Positions 51,494 through 61,198 of a stretch of DNA of 64,000 nucleotides are shown in pieces. Each line of letters opens with the position of its first letter. The stretch's first letter is position 1. The position numbers and the translations under genes were made by a program. Source of the stretch: Vampirovibrio sp041737375 (GTDB lineage Bacteria > Cyanobacteriota > Vampirovibrionia > Vampirovibrionales > Vampirovibrionaceae); NCBI RefSeq assembly GCF_041737375.1, contig NZ_JBGSRV010000010.1:434001-498000 (forward strand), read 5' to 3'. The notes under the pieces were generated by a model. It saw nothing but the letters and a program-made list of their open reading frames with translations. It was not told where the DNA came from and ran no database searches.

Positions 51494-52882
51494 GTGCTTG
51501 AAACAAAAAAAATCCATATTATTGGCGCAGGCCTGGCAGGCTGTGAAGCAGCCCTTCAACTGGCAAAACGGGGCTTTCAGGTTCTGCTGTATGACATGAA
51601 ACCTGAAAAAACCTCAGCCGCCCACCACAGTAAATCGCTGGCCGAAATTGTGTGTAGCAACAGCTTTGGTTCATTAATTACGGAAGAAAGCGCATCCGCA
51701 AGCGGGTTACTGAAAGCCGAAATGGCCATTCTGGATTGCGAACTCCTAAAAGTAGCCCAACGGGTTTCTGTGCCTGCGGGCAAAGCGCTGGCCGTGGATC
51801 GCCAAGCATTTACCCAACAAGTTACGGAACAAATACAGGCCAACCCCCACATTACATTCATCTGTGAAAACGTGGCAGACATTCCCGAAGACGATTGGGT
51901 ACTGATTGCCACAGGCCCCATGACCTCACCAGAGTTAACCGAATCCATCGCCCGCATTCTGAAACGGGAACAACTGTATTTTTTTGATGCCGCTGCCCCC
52001 ATCATCAGCAAAGACTCCATTGATTTTGATATCGCTTTTTACCAGGACCGCTACGATGCGGGCGCGGAAGGCAAAACCGAGCAGAGCGGAAGCTACATCA
52101 ATTGCCCCTTGGACAAAGAAGCCTATGAGGCGCTGGTCGACATTCTGATACACGGAGAAAAAACCGAGCTGAAGTCATTTGAAAAAGAATCTGCCAATTT
52201 TTTTGAAAGCTGTATGCCAGTGGAAATCATGGCTTCCAGAGGGGTGCAGACCTTGCGCTACGGCCCCATGAAACCCGTTGGACTGACTGACCCCAAAACC
52301 GGACGATGGCCTTATGCCGTGGTGCAGCTACGGCAGGATAACGCTGAAGGCACCCTTTATAACATGGTGGGCTTTCAAACCAACCTGAAGTGGAATGTGC
52401 AGAAACAGATGATTCAGCTGATTCCCGGCCTGCAGGAAGCCAATGTGGTTCGCTATGGGGTGATGCACCGAAACACCTATATCCACAGCCCCGAGGTTTT
52501 ACAACCCACCTTACAACTTAAAGAACATCCCCAAATCCTGCTGGCCGGACAATTAACAGGAACCGAAGGCTACACCGAATCCATCGCCACAGGCATGATG
52601 GCAGCCTTCAATATCGCCAGACTGTACCAGAATGCCCCAGCCATCGTCCCCCCTCATGAAACGATGCTGGGTGCCTTATTGCGCTACATCACACGCCCGG
52701 AGGCCATTCACCAGAATTTTCAGCCCATCAACAGCAACTGGGGCATTCTCCCCGAATTACCCGAGGGCAGCTTCAAGCGGAAAGACAAAAAAGCCAGAAA
52801 CAAACTGTACGTGGAACGTAGCCTGAGTCAGCTAAAAGCGTGGATGCCCAGTTTGGAATTGTCGCCTATAAACGTTTCATAG
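51494..52882 (+). CDS. trmFO: Folate/FAD-dependent tRNA (uracil-54) methyltransferase
   Basis: Makes ribothymidine 54 of tRNA from methylenetetrahydrofolate. 462 aa. The N-terminal FAD site is IHIIGAGLAGCEAALQLAKRG, followed by LYDMKPEKTSAAHH and EIVCSNSFGS. VALK-type and FFESCMPVEIMASRGVQTLRYGPMKPVGL with the catalytic cysteine are also clear; LAGQLTGTEGYTESIATG closes the FAD fold. Start GTG 51494 with AAGGAAG 5 nt upstream. A single-gene unit ended by a strong terminator. The folate type is found in many Gram-positive, cyanobacterial and related lineages. Confidence 0.95.
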   Translation: MLETKKIHIIGAGLAGCEAALQLAKRGFQVLLYDMKPEKTSAAHHSKSLAEIVCSNSFGSLITEESASASGLLKAEMAILDCELLKVAQRVSVPAGKALAVDRQAFTQQVTEQIQANPHITFICENVADIPEDDWVLIATGPMTSPELTESIARILKREQLYFFDAAAPIISKDSIDFDIAFYQDRYDAGAEGKTEQSGSYINCPLDKEAYEALVDILIHGEKTELKSFEKESANFFESCMPVEIMASRGVQTLRYGPMKPVGLTDPKTGRWPYAVVQLRQDNAEGTLYNMVGFQTNLKWNVQKQMIQLIPGLQEANVVRYGVMHRNTYIHSPEVLQPTLQLKEHPQILLAGQLTGTEGYTESIATGMMAAFNIARLYQNAPAIVPPHETMLGALLRYITRPEAIHQNFQPINSNWGILPELPEGSFKRKDKKARNKLYVERSLSQLKAWMPSLELSPINVS

Positions 52883-52912
52883 GCTTTTGGCCTTACCCAT
52901 CAATCACCCCCA

Positions 52913-52949
52913 CAAAAAAAAGAAGCCTTAATCAAAGGCTTCTTTTTTT
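52913..52949. terminator. Bidirectional terminator between trmFO and the nuo operon
   Basis: AAAAAAAGAAGCCTT pairs with AAGGCTTCTTTTTTT across a 4-5 nt loop. T-runs on both strands let it stop trmFO rightward and nuoN leftward transcripts. Confidence 0.85.
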
Positions 52950-52979
52950 AAAGTGACGCAATCCGTGCTCGCCGATGTC

Positions 52980-54566
52980 CTAATGCTGCGATAGGGTCAG
53001 GACTCGAACGGGTTTCTTTTCAGCGTGCATTTTTTTGCTTTGAACCACCCCATGGATGGCCAGGTTTGAAAAGGCCATCATCGGCTCGGCAAAAACGCCC
53101 AAGGCCACAGTGGCCATCAAGCAGAACATCAAAGCAAAGGAAACCAGGCTTACGGCCCGCTTGTCCGTCCCGTGAGCCGGTAAGGCATCCACGGCATCCG
53201 AAGGCTCGGCAATCACCATTAAACGAATGACGTTCAGGTAGTAATACAATGAAATGGTACTGGTTAACAACGCGGTCACCACCAGCCACAAATACTGATT
53301 ACCAGCATTGCTGACCGCCTGAAACAGGAAAAACTTTCCAAAAAAGCCGGAAGTAATTGGAATGCCTGCCAAGGACAATAGCATAACGCTCAGTACAAAG
53401 GTCATCCAGGGGCGCTTACGAATCAATCCGGCATAAGCGGCGATATCAGAGCGGCCCGTTTCATTTTCAAAATGAGTGACCACCGCAAAAGCGCCCAAAT
53501 TCATAAACAGATAAGTGATCAAGTAATATAGCAGGCTGCTTAGCCCTTCCTGAGTCATGACCACCAACCCTAATAGCATGTAGCCCACATGCGCTACCGT
53601 ACTGTAAGCCAGTAGGCGCTTGATGTTGTGCTGGGCCAAAGCCACCACGTTTCCAATCACCATAGAGACAATGGAAAGCACGGCCATTAAGCCCGCCCAG
53701 TGGGGAAGTTGCGTAAAAACAGTAGAAAACAGACGAATGGCAAAGGCAAAGGCCGCAATTTTGGAAACCACCGACAAAAAGGCAACCACAGGGGTGGGTG
53801 AACCTTCATAAACATCCGGTGCCCACATATGGAACGGCGCGGCCGATAGCTTGAAGCAAATGCCACCCACAATCATAACCGTCATAATAGCCAAAACAAT
53901 GGAGTGAACCTGGCCCATTACTATCGGCAGCTGGTTGCCAATAGCCACCAGATCCAGACTGCCAGTCAGGCCATACAGAATGGAGAATCCAAACAACACG
54001 ATGGCCGTTGACATGCCGCCGTATAAAAGATACTTCAGACCGGCTTCTGTGCTTAAAACATTGCCCCGTAAATAAGCCACCAACACATAAGAGGAAATAC
54101 TGAGTGTTTCCAGAGAAACAAAAACCATAATCAGGTCTTTGGCGCCACTCAACATCATGCCACCCAGCAAGGCGCTAAGCAGAAGCACATAAAATTCTCC
54201 CGGCACCTCGGCTTTTTTATCAATGTAGGCACGGGTAAACATCAACACCAGCAAGGTGCCAATCACCAACAAGGTGCGCACCACCAGGCTTAACAAATCG
54301 GCGGAAAATAAGCCGTTAAACACATCCAGGCTAAAGTAGCGGGGGTCGTTAACGTAATCAATGCTCCAGTGGAAGCACAGCATCACCAAAGTCATCACCA
54401 AACCCAGTAAAGAATAACCCCAGAGTTCCTGACGATCTTTGAGGGTGGTGCTAACAGTTAAGCGGTAAACACCCACCAGAATAAAGAAAACCAAAATCAT
54501 TTCAGGAGCGATTAAGGGCAGGTTCATATCCAGCATAAACTGAACTAATTGATCATAAACGGGCAT
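52980..54566 (-). CDS. nuoN: Complex I proton-pumping subunit NuoN
   Basis: Antiporter-like membrane subunit of complex I, 528 aa with about 14 membrane helices. It belongs to the ND2/NuoN group: SLETLSISSYVLVAYLRGNVLS with the helix-5 Glu, KLSAAPFHMWAPDVYEGSP with the helix-7 Lys, and LLAYSTVAHVGYMLLGL. The last gene of the operon, one base after nuoM. It ends with a short charged tail. Confidence 0.94.
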   Translation of the reverse strand: MPVYDQLVQFMLDMNLPLIAPEMILVFFILVGVYRLTVSTTLKDRQELWGYSLLGLVMTLVMLCFHWSIDYVNDPRYFSLDVFNGLFSADLLSLVVRTLLVIGTLLVLMFTRAYIDKKAEVPGEFYVLLLSALLGGMMLSGAKDLIMVFVSLETLSISSYVLVAYLRGNVLSTEAGLKYLLYGGMSTAIVLFGFSILYGLTGSLDLVAIGNQLPIVMGQVHSIVLAIMTVMIVGGICFKLSAAPFHMWAPDVYEGSPTPVVAFLSVVSKIAAFAFAIRLFSTVFTQLPHWAGLMAVLSIVSMVIGNVVALAQHNIKRLLAYSTVAHVGYMLLGLVVMTQEGLSSLLYYLITYLFMNLGAFAVVTHFENETGRSDIAAYAGLIRKRPWMTFVLSVMLLSLAGIPITSGFFGKFFLFQAVSNAGNQYLWLVVTALLTSTISLYYYLNVIRLMVIAEPSDAVDALPAHGTDKRAVSLVSFALMFCLMATVALGVFAEPMMAFSNLAIHGVVQSKKMHAEKKPVRVLTLSQH

Positions 54567-54567
54567 T

Positions 54568-56196
54568 TTACTGCTTGGCTCCTGTACTGTGAGTGGACAA
54601 CAGGGATTTTAGGGTGGGCTTTTGAAGCGCCACATTTTGGGCGTTCAAATCCGCGTAATGTTTATCAGCAATGGCGGTCACATCCGGCTCGAACTCACTG
54701 GTAATCAAGCTTGGATAAAGTCCAAAGGCCATTACCAGAAGCGTTAAAGTTAAAAGTACGAAAACTTCACTGCTGGTGGCGTCAGGCAACGAGGTCCAGC
54801 GCGCCTGAATAGGGCCAAAGAAGACTCGCTTCAGCATCCACAGCAGATAAGCCGCCCCAATCACCACACCCAAACCGGCGATAAAGGTTAACCCCTGAAT
54901 AGACAACTCGATTTGAGAGCCAAAGAAAGGGATGGTTTGAAATGCCTTGGAAACGAACGCGCCATAAAACACCAGCGTCTCACTGGCAAAGCTAACCAAC
55001 AAGGGAAGCCCCAGGCTGGCCATGGACATAAAGAGGAAGAAGTAGAAAATAACAGGGGTCTGGGTACCAAATCCGCCGTAGTCGGCAATGGCCCGAGTGT
55101 GCGTACGGTTGTACAAGGTGCCTACACACATAAACAAGGCCGCGCTTACCAAACCGTGAGCGAACATCACGAATACGGCACCGTTAAATCCAATGGCATT
55201 CAGTGCAGCCAGCCCCAACAGCACAAAGCCCATATGGCTCACACTACTGTAGGCGATTAACTTTTTCAAATCAGTTTGTACCAAAGCAACACCGGCCGTG
55301 TACACAATGTTAATGACGGCCAGCACCGCAATATAAGGGGCCAACACACGGGCGGCATCCGGCAGGAATTCAAAACCGAACCTCAGCATGCCGTAAGCAC
55401 CCATTTTTAATAGAATACCGGCCAGCATCATACTAATAGGCGTAGGGGCCTCAACGTGAGCGTCTGGCAACCAGGTATGCACCGGAACCACCGGCAACTT
55501 CACCGCAAAAGTGGTGAACAGGGCGATAAAAATCAAAACCTGAGCAGTGAGAGGCAGGTTTTGCCCAATGGCATTTTGAATGCTCTGGAATTGAAACAAC
55601 GTCGTCATATCCGCACCCGGTAAAGAGCGAGCGTGTAAGTAGAGGGCCAAAGTACCGGCCACCAAAAACACAGATCCAAACAAGGTGTACAGTACAAACT
55701 TAACCGATGCATAATCTCTTCTAGGCCCACCCCAGATAGCGATTAGCAGGTACATAGGAATCAGCTCCAATTCCCAGAACAAAAAGAACAGGAACATATC
55801 TCGGGCCAGAAAAACGCCCAACACCGCGGTGGTAAGCACAAACAGCATGGAGTAATACAGCTTTAAACGCTTATGAATGGAAGTGAAACTGGCAATTGCG
55901 GACATCAGCAACAAAAAAGTGGTCAGATAAACCAGCGTCATGGTCAAACCATCGGTCCCCAGAGAATAGGTAATCCCCAAGCTAGGAATCCAGGGAATGA
56001 CTTCTGCAACGGGGTTTACCAGGCCCATCCAAGCCAACGAGGAGTAAACAAACAGAAGGGCTGCGCCTCCAATTCCCAAAATATGGATATTCCGACCATC
56101 TTTTCCTTCAGGGGCCAACAAAATAGGCAGAATTAGCAACACCGGCAGGAAAATCAGAATTGAAAGATAGTGTTCTGTTATAAAATTCACGACCAT
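54568..56196 (-). CDS. nuoM: Complex I proton-pumping subunit NuoM
   Basis: Antiporter-like subunit, 542 aa. The helix-5 Glu is in FFLFWELELIPMYLLIAIWGG, the helix-7 Lys in AVKLPVVPVHTWLPDAHVEAPTP, and the helix-12 region in LKKLIAYSSVSHMGFVLLGL. Lies between nuoL and nuoN with 18 bp and 1 bp gaps, so cotranscribed. Confidence 0.95.
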   Translation of the reverse strand: MVVNFITEHYLSILIFLPVLLILPILLAPEGKDGRNIHILGIGGAALLFVYSSLAWMGLVNPVAEVIPWIPSLGITYSLGTDGLTMTLVYLTTFLLLMSAIASFTSIHKRLKLYYSMLFVLTTAVLGVFLARDMFLFFLFWELELIPMYLLIAIWGGPRRDYASVKFVLYTLFGSVFLVAGTLALYLHARSLPGADMTTLFQFQSIQNAIGQNLPLTAQVLIFIALFTTFAVKLPVVPVHTWLPDAHVEAPTPISMMLAGILLKMGAYGMLRFGFEFLPDAARVLAPYIAVLAVINIVYTAGVALVQTDLKKLIAYSSVSHMGFVLLGLAALNAIGFNGAVFVMFAHGLVSAALFMCVGTLYNRTHTRAIADYGGFGTQTPVIFYFFLFMSMASLGLPLLVSFASETLVFYGAFVSKAFQTIPFFGSQIELSIQGLTFIAGLGVVIGAAYLLWMLKRVFFGPIQARWTSLPDATSSEVFVLLTLTLLVMAFGLYPSLITSEFEPDVTAIADKHYADLNAQNVALQKPTLKSLLSTHSTGAKQ

Positions 56197-56214
56197 TAGC
56201 TCCTTTAAAGCGCT

Positions 56215-58191
56215 CTACATCAACCAGTAGAACAACAACAGGGATAAACTCACCACCGAAAAGAACATGATGGCGATGTAAGTTTGAACTTTACCAGACT
56301 GCAACTGACGCAACGCGTAGCCAGCCCCCATGACACTACGACCGGTTCCATTCACCAGCGCATCAATGCCACCTTTGTCAAAACCGGCAGATCCACGGGC
56401 AAAGGCCAGGTAAATACGATCGACGAAGCACTGATACATTTCATCGAAGTACCACTTGTTGGAAAACAAACTGAAGGCAGCTGAGGTGAAAGGCGCTTTC
56501 TTAATGGCCTCGGGAATGGCAGGGGCCACCACATAGAAAAGAACGGCTAAACCCGCGCCAATCAAACCAATCACCAAAGACATCAAACCCACCTCGGAGA
56601 AAGCGGCACCCAAGAAGGTATGGGCATGGGCTTCTGCGTGATGCGCACCATAACGAATATAGGAACCGAAAGCAGGCAGCCAGTTTACATCTTGCAGGCC
56701 AGCCATCGCCACACCAATCAGGGCAGAAGGAACAGCCAGCACGGCCAAAGGCCATTTCATAGCGGTGTCTTCGTGATGGACATGCGCCTCGCCTCTGTAC
56801 TTACCCCAGAACGTGAGGAAATAAGTGCGAAACATGTAGAACGAGGTTAAACCAGCCGTAATGGCCAGGTTCCAGTAAATGGCAGGAGAATAAGCCTTGG
56901 CGCCCAGCAGGATTTCATCTTTAGACCAAAAACCACTGGTCCAGAACAAACCGGAAATGGCCAGAGTACCCACTAAATAAGCAATGTGCGTAATGGGTAG
57001 CTTTTTGGCCAAACCGCCCATTTTACGCATGTCCTGCTCATCTTCGCAGGCGTGAATGACGCTACCGGAACACAGGAATAGCATGGCTTTGAAGAAGGCA
57101 TGGGTAAACAGGTGGAATAGGCCTGCCGTAAAAGCGCCAACACCCATACCGGCAATCATGAAACCCAGCTGAGACATGGTTGAGTAAGCCAGTGCTTTTT
57201 TAATATCGTACTGGGTCAACGCAATGGTAGCGGCAACCACGGCAGACATGGTGCCAATAATGGTCACAAACAACATGGCCGTTTCAGAGGCCTGGAACAC
57301 CGGGTAAGCACGACCCACCAGATAGACACCGGCCGCAACCATGGTCGCCGCGTGAATCAAGGCGCTAATGGGGGTAGGCCCTTCCATGGCGTCTGGTAAC
57401 CAGGTATGCAAAGGCAACTGGGCGCTTTTGGCCATAGGCCCCATAAACAACAGAAGGGCAATAATGGTAAATACCGTAGACCCAGCGGCCATTTCAATCT
57501 GTGGAACAATGGCAGGCAGTGCGCTGAACGATAAAAAGGCGGCTTCAGGATGACCCAGCACATAAGTATTCCAAAGCGGGAAGCTAAAGAATAGTAAGCC
57601 TAAAATACCGAACAGGAACCCAAAGTCACCGACCCGGTTCATCAAAAACGCTTTCATACAAGCAGCCGCAGCGGAAGGCTTGTGGAACCAGAAACCAATC
57701 AACAAGTAACTGCTAACGCCTACCAGTTCCCAAAAAATATAAATCTGGAACAAATTGGTACTAAGCACCAGGCCCAACATGGAAAAGTTGAACAAGGCCA
57801 GGTACCCGAAAAACTTGGCGTACCCTTTGTCATGGCTCATATAACCGTGGGTATAGCATTGAATCAGGATACTGATAAAGGTGACCACAAAAAGCATCAT
57901 CACCGACATGGAATCTACCAGATACCCCAGAGACAACTTGAAATCGCCTGTTTGCAGCCAAAGCAGGTTATGCTCCAGCGCTTTCACAGCGTCAGCAGGC
58001 TGCTGAAACAACCACTGCACAGCACCCAGGGTATGCAACAACCCCAAAAGAGTGCCAAAAATAGTTAGGCCCGAGCAGATTTCTTTTTTGCTATTGGGTG
58101 CAAAAGTTCGAATTACAACAATGAGCAGAAAAGCGATTAGGGGATAGAGGGGAACCGCCCAGATATTCTCGATGTTTGTAAACCAGTCCAT
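56215..58191 (-). CDS. nuoL: Complex I proton-pumping subunit NuoL
   Basis: Largest antiporter-like subunit, 658 aa, with about 16 helices and the long C-terminal lateral helix expected to run along the membrane arm. Signatures: FWELVGVSSYLLIGFW, MAKSAQLPLHTWLPDAMEGPTPISALIHAATMV, and KKALAYSTMSQLGFM. Ends 18 bp before nuoM and begins 18 bp after nuoK. Confidence 0.95.
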   Translation of the reverse strand: MDWFTNIENIWAVPLYPLIAFLLIVVIRTFAPNSKKEICSGLTIFGTLLGLLHTLGAVQWLFQQPADAVKALEHNLLWLQTGDFKLSLGYLVDSMSVMMLFVVTFISILIQCYTHGYMSHDKGYAKFFGYLALFNFSMLGLVLSTNLFQIYIFWELVGVSSYLLIGFWFHKPSAAAACMKAFLMNRVGDFGFLFGILGLLFFSFPLWNTYVLGHPEAAFLSFSALPAIVPQIEMAAGSTVFTIIALLLFMGPMAKSAQLPLHTWLPDAMEGPTPISALIHAATMVAAGVYLVGRAYPVFQASETAMLFVTIIGTMSAVVAATIALTQYDIKKALAYSTMSQLGFMIAGMGVGAFTAGLFHLFTHAFFKAMLFLCSGSVIHACEDEQDMRKMGGLAKKLPITHIAYLVGTLAISGLFWTSGFWSKDEILLGAKAYSPAIYWNLAITAGLTSFYMFRTYFLTFWGKYRGEAHVHHEDTAMKWPLAVLAVPSALIGVAMAGLQDVNWLPAFGSYIRYGAHHAEAHAHTFLGAAFSEVGLMSLVIGLIGAGLAVLFYVVAPAIPEAIKKAPFTSAAFSLFSNKWYFDEMYQCFVDRIYLAFARGSAGFDKGGIDALVNGTGRSVMGAGYALRQLQSGKVQTYIAIMFFSVVSLSLLLFYWLM

Positions 58192-58209
58192 GTCGTCAGC
58201 TCCAAGCTC

Positions 58210-58539
58210 TTACCATTTCAACAGGTTAAAATCTTCCATATCCGCAGTGGCGCGGGCCCGGTAAAGGGCAATAACAATCGCAAGGCCCACACTGGCTTCC
58301 GCCGCGGAAACCGTTAATACAAAAATAGCGAAAACCTGACCAAGTAGAACTTCGCCAGTTTGCGAATAATTGTTAAAGGCCACCAGATTGATGTTTACCG
58401 CGCTCAGCATCAACTCCACCGACATCAGCACCCGAACCACGTTACGACCGGTCAACACGCCGGCCAGTCCAATGGTAAACAAAAGGGTGGCCACAATGAT
58501 GTAATGGGTCAATCCGATATGAGTTATAAAATCAGGCAT
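58210..58539 (-). CDS. nuoK: Complex I membrane subunit NuoK
   Basis: Small membrane subunit, 109 aa with three helices. The conserved glutamates lie in VLMSVELMLSAVNINLVAF and SAAEASVGLAIVIALYR, which belong to the proton path near the quinone site. GGAG lies 12 nt before the ATG. Confidence 0.95.
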   Translation of the reverse strand: MPDFITHIGLTHYIIVATLLFTIGLAGVLTGRNVVRVLMSVELMLSAVNINLVAFNNYSQTGEVLLGQVFAIFVLTVSAAEASVGLAIVIALYRARATADMEDFNLLKW

Positions 58540-58560
58540 TGCTTCAATACACTCCAGAAC

Positions 58561-59259
58561 TTACGGTTGGGGAGAGCCGGTTTTATCGGCTCCGTGGCCA
58601 GAGGCTACTTCTTTTAGCGTTGCTACACGCTCAGCTTGCTCAAACTCGCGCTTCACTCTTAAGGCTTCAATGGCGGATTCCGGCGGGGCGCTGCTGGTAT
58701 CCAACGGCAAACGCACTTCACCCAATAACGCATCATCCGATTCATAAAAACGCTTTTTGGCAATCACAATCGCCCCGATCATGGCGGCTAAAAGCAAGAT
58801 GGAAGCCAACTCGAAGGGCAGTGCGTACTTATTGAACAGCAACTCTCCCAGCATGGCGGTGCTGCCTTCTGCTGCAAAACGGGCCTGTAAAGCGGGGTTG
58901 GGGCCAGCCGACTGCGTTCCTGAAGCCACAAAAGAGGCCCGCAGCAGCAAGGCGAAAACATAGGCAATCACGATGCCATAGGCCACTTTACCTGCCTGAC
59001 TGGCTTTTTTAGCCTGCATAGGCCGATCGCCGGTAAACATAATGGCAAACAGCATAATAATAGTGAGGCCCACCGCATAAATGATGATTTGGGCAATGGC
59101 CAAAAAGTCAGCGTTATTGAGCAGATAAAAACCGGCAATCGACATGAACACGGCAATCAGGCACAAGGCGGCGTAAATATTGCTGCGATTCAGGATGGCT
59201 CCCAAGGCAGCCACAATTGAGACGACGGCAAATATCCAGAATATTGCGCTATCTAGCAT
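58561..59259 (-). CDS. nuoJ: Complex I membrane subunit NuoJ
   Basis: Membrane subunit, 232 aa, with five helices and the family segment DFLAIAQIIIYAVGLTIIMLFAIMFTG. The charged C-terminal extension (about residues 180-232, RLPLDTSSAPPESAIEAL and Glu/Arg-rich) is longer than in most bacteria. AAGGAAG lies 9 nt upstream of the ATG. A 137-bp gap separates it from nuoI, the only sizeable gap in the operon; it contains an extended -10-like TGCTAGAAT read leftward near 59308-59316, so an internal promoter is possible. Confidence 0.93.
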   Translation of the reverse strand: MLDSAIFWIFAVVSIVAALGAILNRSNIYAALCLIAVFMSIAGFYLLNNADFLAIAQIIIYAVGLTIIMLFAIMFTGDRPMQAKKASQAGKVAYGIVIAYVFALLLRASFVASGTQSAGPNPALQARFAAEGSTAMLGELLFNKYALPFELASILLLAAMIGAIVIAKKRFYESDDALLGEVRLPLDTSSAPPESAIEALRVKREFEQAERVATLKEVASGHGADKTGSPQP

Positions 59260-59396
59260 CTGTAATTACTTCCTTCTACCCTTGCCCTGCCTTCCGACGG
59301 GCTGCTGATTCTAGCACTAACTAAAGTTGGTGGCTTTAAAGGCGGCTTACCTTGTCTATCTTAAGGGAAAAAACGCCGCAGGTAAAAACCTTCAGT

Positions 59397-59897
59397 TTAT
59401 TTCACCAAGGGATCCAGGCCTCTTATCAATCGCCATTCATCAGAGTCCTCGCCCGACAGCGTCAGGTCTTTCTTATCCAGCACCAACGCTTCTCGAGAAT
59501 AATCGGCCAACTCAAAATCGGGCAACATTTTAATGCAATCCACCGGACAAACCTCGGTGCAATTGCCGCAAAAAATACAACGGCCCATATCAATAGTAAA
59601 CATATCAATGATGGGCTTTTTATTCACGTCGCGATGCATTTCAATCTGAATCAGGTCATTACAAGGGCAAACCCGCGCACAGGCTTGGCAGCCCACGCAA
59701 AGATCCGTGCCATCCGACTTGGTTAACAGACAAAGCCGCCCGTGAAACCGGGTACTGAGATCGGGCATTACTTCCGGGTATTCCAGCGTAACGGGAGGGC
59801 GGAAATAATGACTAAAAACAGTGGCCATCCCTTGTCCGATGGCTTTCAAGCCATCAACCACCCGGTTTTGTTGAACATCGTTATGTTTAGCGCTCAT
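59397..59897 (-). CDS. nuoI: Complex I iron-sulfur subunit NuoI
   Basis: Peripheral-arm subunit carrying two 4Fe-4S clusters (N6a and N6b), 166 aa. Cluster motifs are CVGCQACARVCPC and CIFCGNCTEVCPVDC. It passes electrons to the NuoB cluster. Its start overlaps the nuoH stop by 4 bp (ATGA). Confidence 0.95.
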   Translation of the reverse strand: MSAKHNDVQQNRVVDGLKAIGQGMATVFSHYFRPPVTLEYPEVMPDLSTRFHGRLCLLTKSDGTDLCVGCQACARVCPCNDLIQIEMHRDVNKKPIIDMFTIDMGRCIFCGNCTEVCPVDCIKMLPDFELADYSREALVLDKKDLTLSGEDSDEWRLIRGLDPLVK

Positions 59898-61198
59898 CGG
59901 CGGGCTAACCTCGCTTCCAGTTTTTCACTCAGCAGTCGGCTCATCAACAAAAAGAAGAGCCAGAAGATAAAGACAGCAGCCACCACCCAGCCCAACCAAG
60001 GCGCCAGAGTCTGGGTATTCAACAGCGGCAAGCTTTGCAGAGCAGGCTTTCCACCCGGCAACATTATATATTTTTCAATGGCAATGGCAAAAATGTTAAC
60101 CAAAGACAAAGGAATCAGGAATTTCCAGCTAAAGCCCATCAACTGATCCGGCTTAAGGCGAGGTAAGGTGCCCCGAATCCACATGGCCAGAAAAATAAAG
60201 GCATAGGTTTTGATCATAAACCAGAACAACATTTCAACCTGCAAACCCAGTTGGGCCAAACCGGTGATATTCGCAACGCCTTGCCCGGTTATCAACTCCA
60301 TTAAAAAGAAACCGGTAGGGCTGTGATAACCACCCAGGAAAAAAGCGGTGGTAAAGGCACTCATCGCAAACAAAGAGGCATACTCCGCCAAGAAAAACAA
60401 GGCGAACTTCATACCGGAATATTCGGTGTTGTAGCCACTCACCAGTTCGCTTTCGGCTTCTGGTAAGTCGAACGGAATCCGGTTCACTTCCGCCAAAGCG
60501 GAAATAAAGAAAATAGCCAAAGTGAGCGGGGTGAGCAAAAAGCCGTACCAGTTCCAGAAAGGACCTTGCTGGGCCTGAACGATTTGACTGATATTCATGG
60601 AGCCTGTAAACAGAACCACCGCCAAAACGGCCATCACCAAAGGGATTTCATAGCTAATGGCCTGAGCCGCGCTACGCATCCCCCCCAGCAATGAGTATTT
60701 ATTGTTAGAGGCCCATCCTGCCAGCACCACGCCCACCATTGAAATGGAAGAGATGGCGAATACAAACAAGGCACCTGCGGGCAGCGCAACCGCCAGCAAC
60801 TGATCGGTAAAAGGAATCAGCCCAAAAAATACGAAAGCGGGCAAAAAGAAAATGGCTGGGGCCATGGTAAACAAAAACTTGTCTTGCCCGGTGACCATAA
60901 TATCTTCTTTGAACAACAGCTTCAGAGCATCCGCAAACGTTTGCAGCGTACCCCAGGGGCCAACCCGGTTGGGGCCTTTGCGCTGCGTCATCCAGGCCAA
61001 TACTTTCCGTTCCATCAAAACCAAAAAAGTAACGGAAGTAATGGCAGCGGTCGCAATCAGGGTAAAGATGACCACGGCCCATAAAATTAGCAGCACGGCG
61101 CCAAAATCGGCCCAGTTAATGGACAGGCCCAACAAATTACTGACATAGTTCAGAAGTTGGGGCAACCAGGCTGGATAGTCGGTAGGAGTCTGGAACAT
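59894..61198 (-). CDS. nuoH: Complex I membrane subunit NuoH
   Basis: Membrane subunit forming much of the quinone site, 434 aa. Key segments: LMERKVLAWMTQRKGPNRVGPWG, SSISMVGVVLAGWASNNKYSLLGGMRSAAQAISYEIP and EVNRIPFDLPEAESELVSGYNTEYSGM, all conserved. It is about 100 residues longer than the common form, with a soluble N-terminal stretch and an extended C-terminus. Begins directly after nuoD. Confidence 0.95.
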   Translation of the reverse strand: MFQTPTDYPAWLPQLLNYVSNLLGLSINWADFGAVLLILWAVVIFTLIATAAITSVTFLVLMERKVLAWMTQRKGPNRVGPWGTLQTFADALKLLFKEDIMVTGQDKFLFTMAPAIFFLPAFVFFGLIPFTDQLLAVALPAGALFVFAISSISMVGVVLAGWASNNKYSLLGGMRSAAQAISYEIPLVMAVLAVVLFTGSMNISQIVQAQQGPFWNWYGFLLTPLTLAIFFISALAEVNRIPFDLPEAESELVSGYNTEYSGMKFALFFLAEYASLFAMSAFTTAFFLGGYHSPTGFFLMELITGQGVANITGLAQLGLQVEMLFWFMIKTYAFIFLAMWIRGTLPRLKPDQLMGFSWKFLIPLSLVNIFAIAIEKYIMLPGGKPALQSLPLLNTQTLAPWLGWVVAAVFIFWLFFLLMSRLLSEKLEARLARR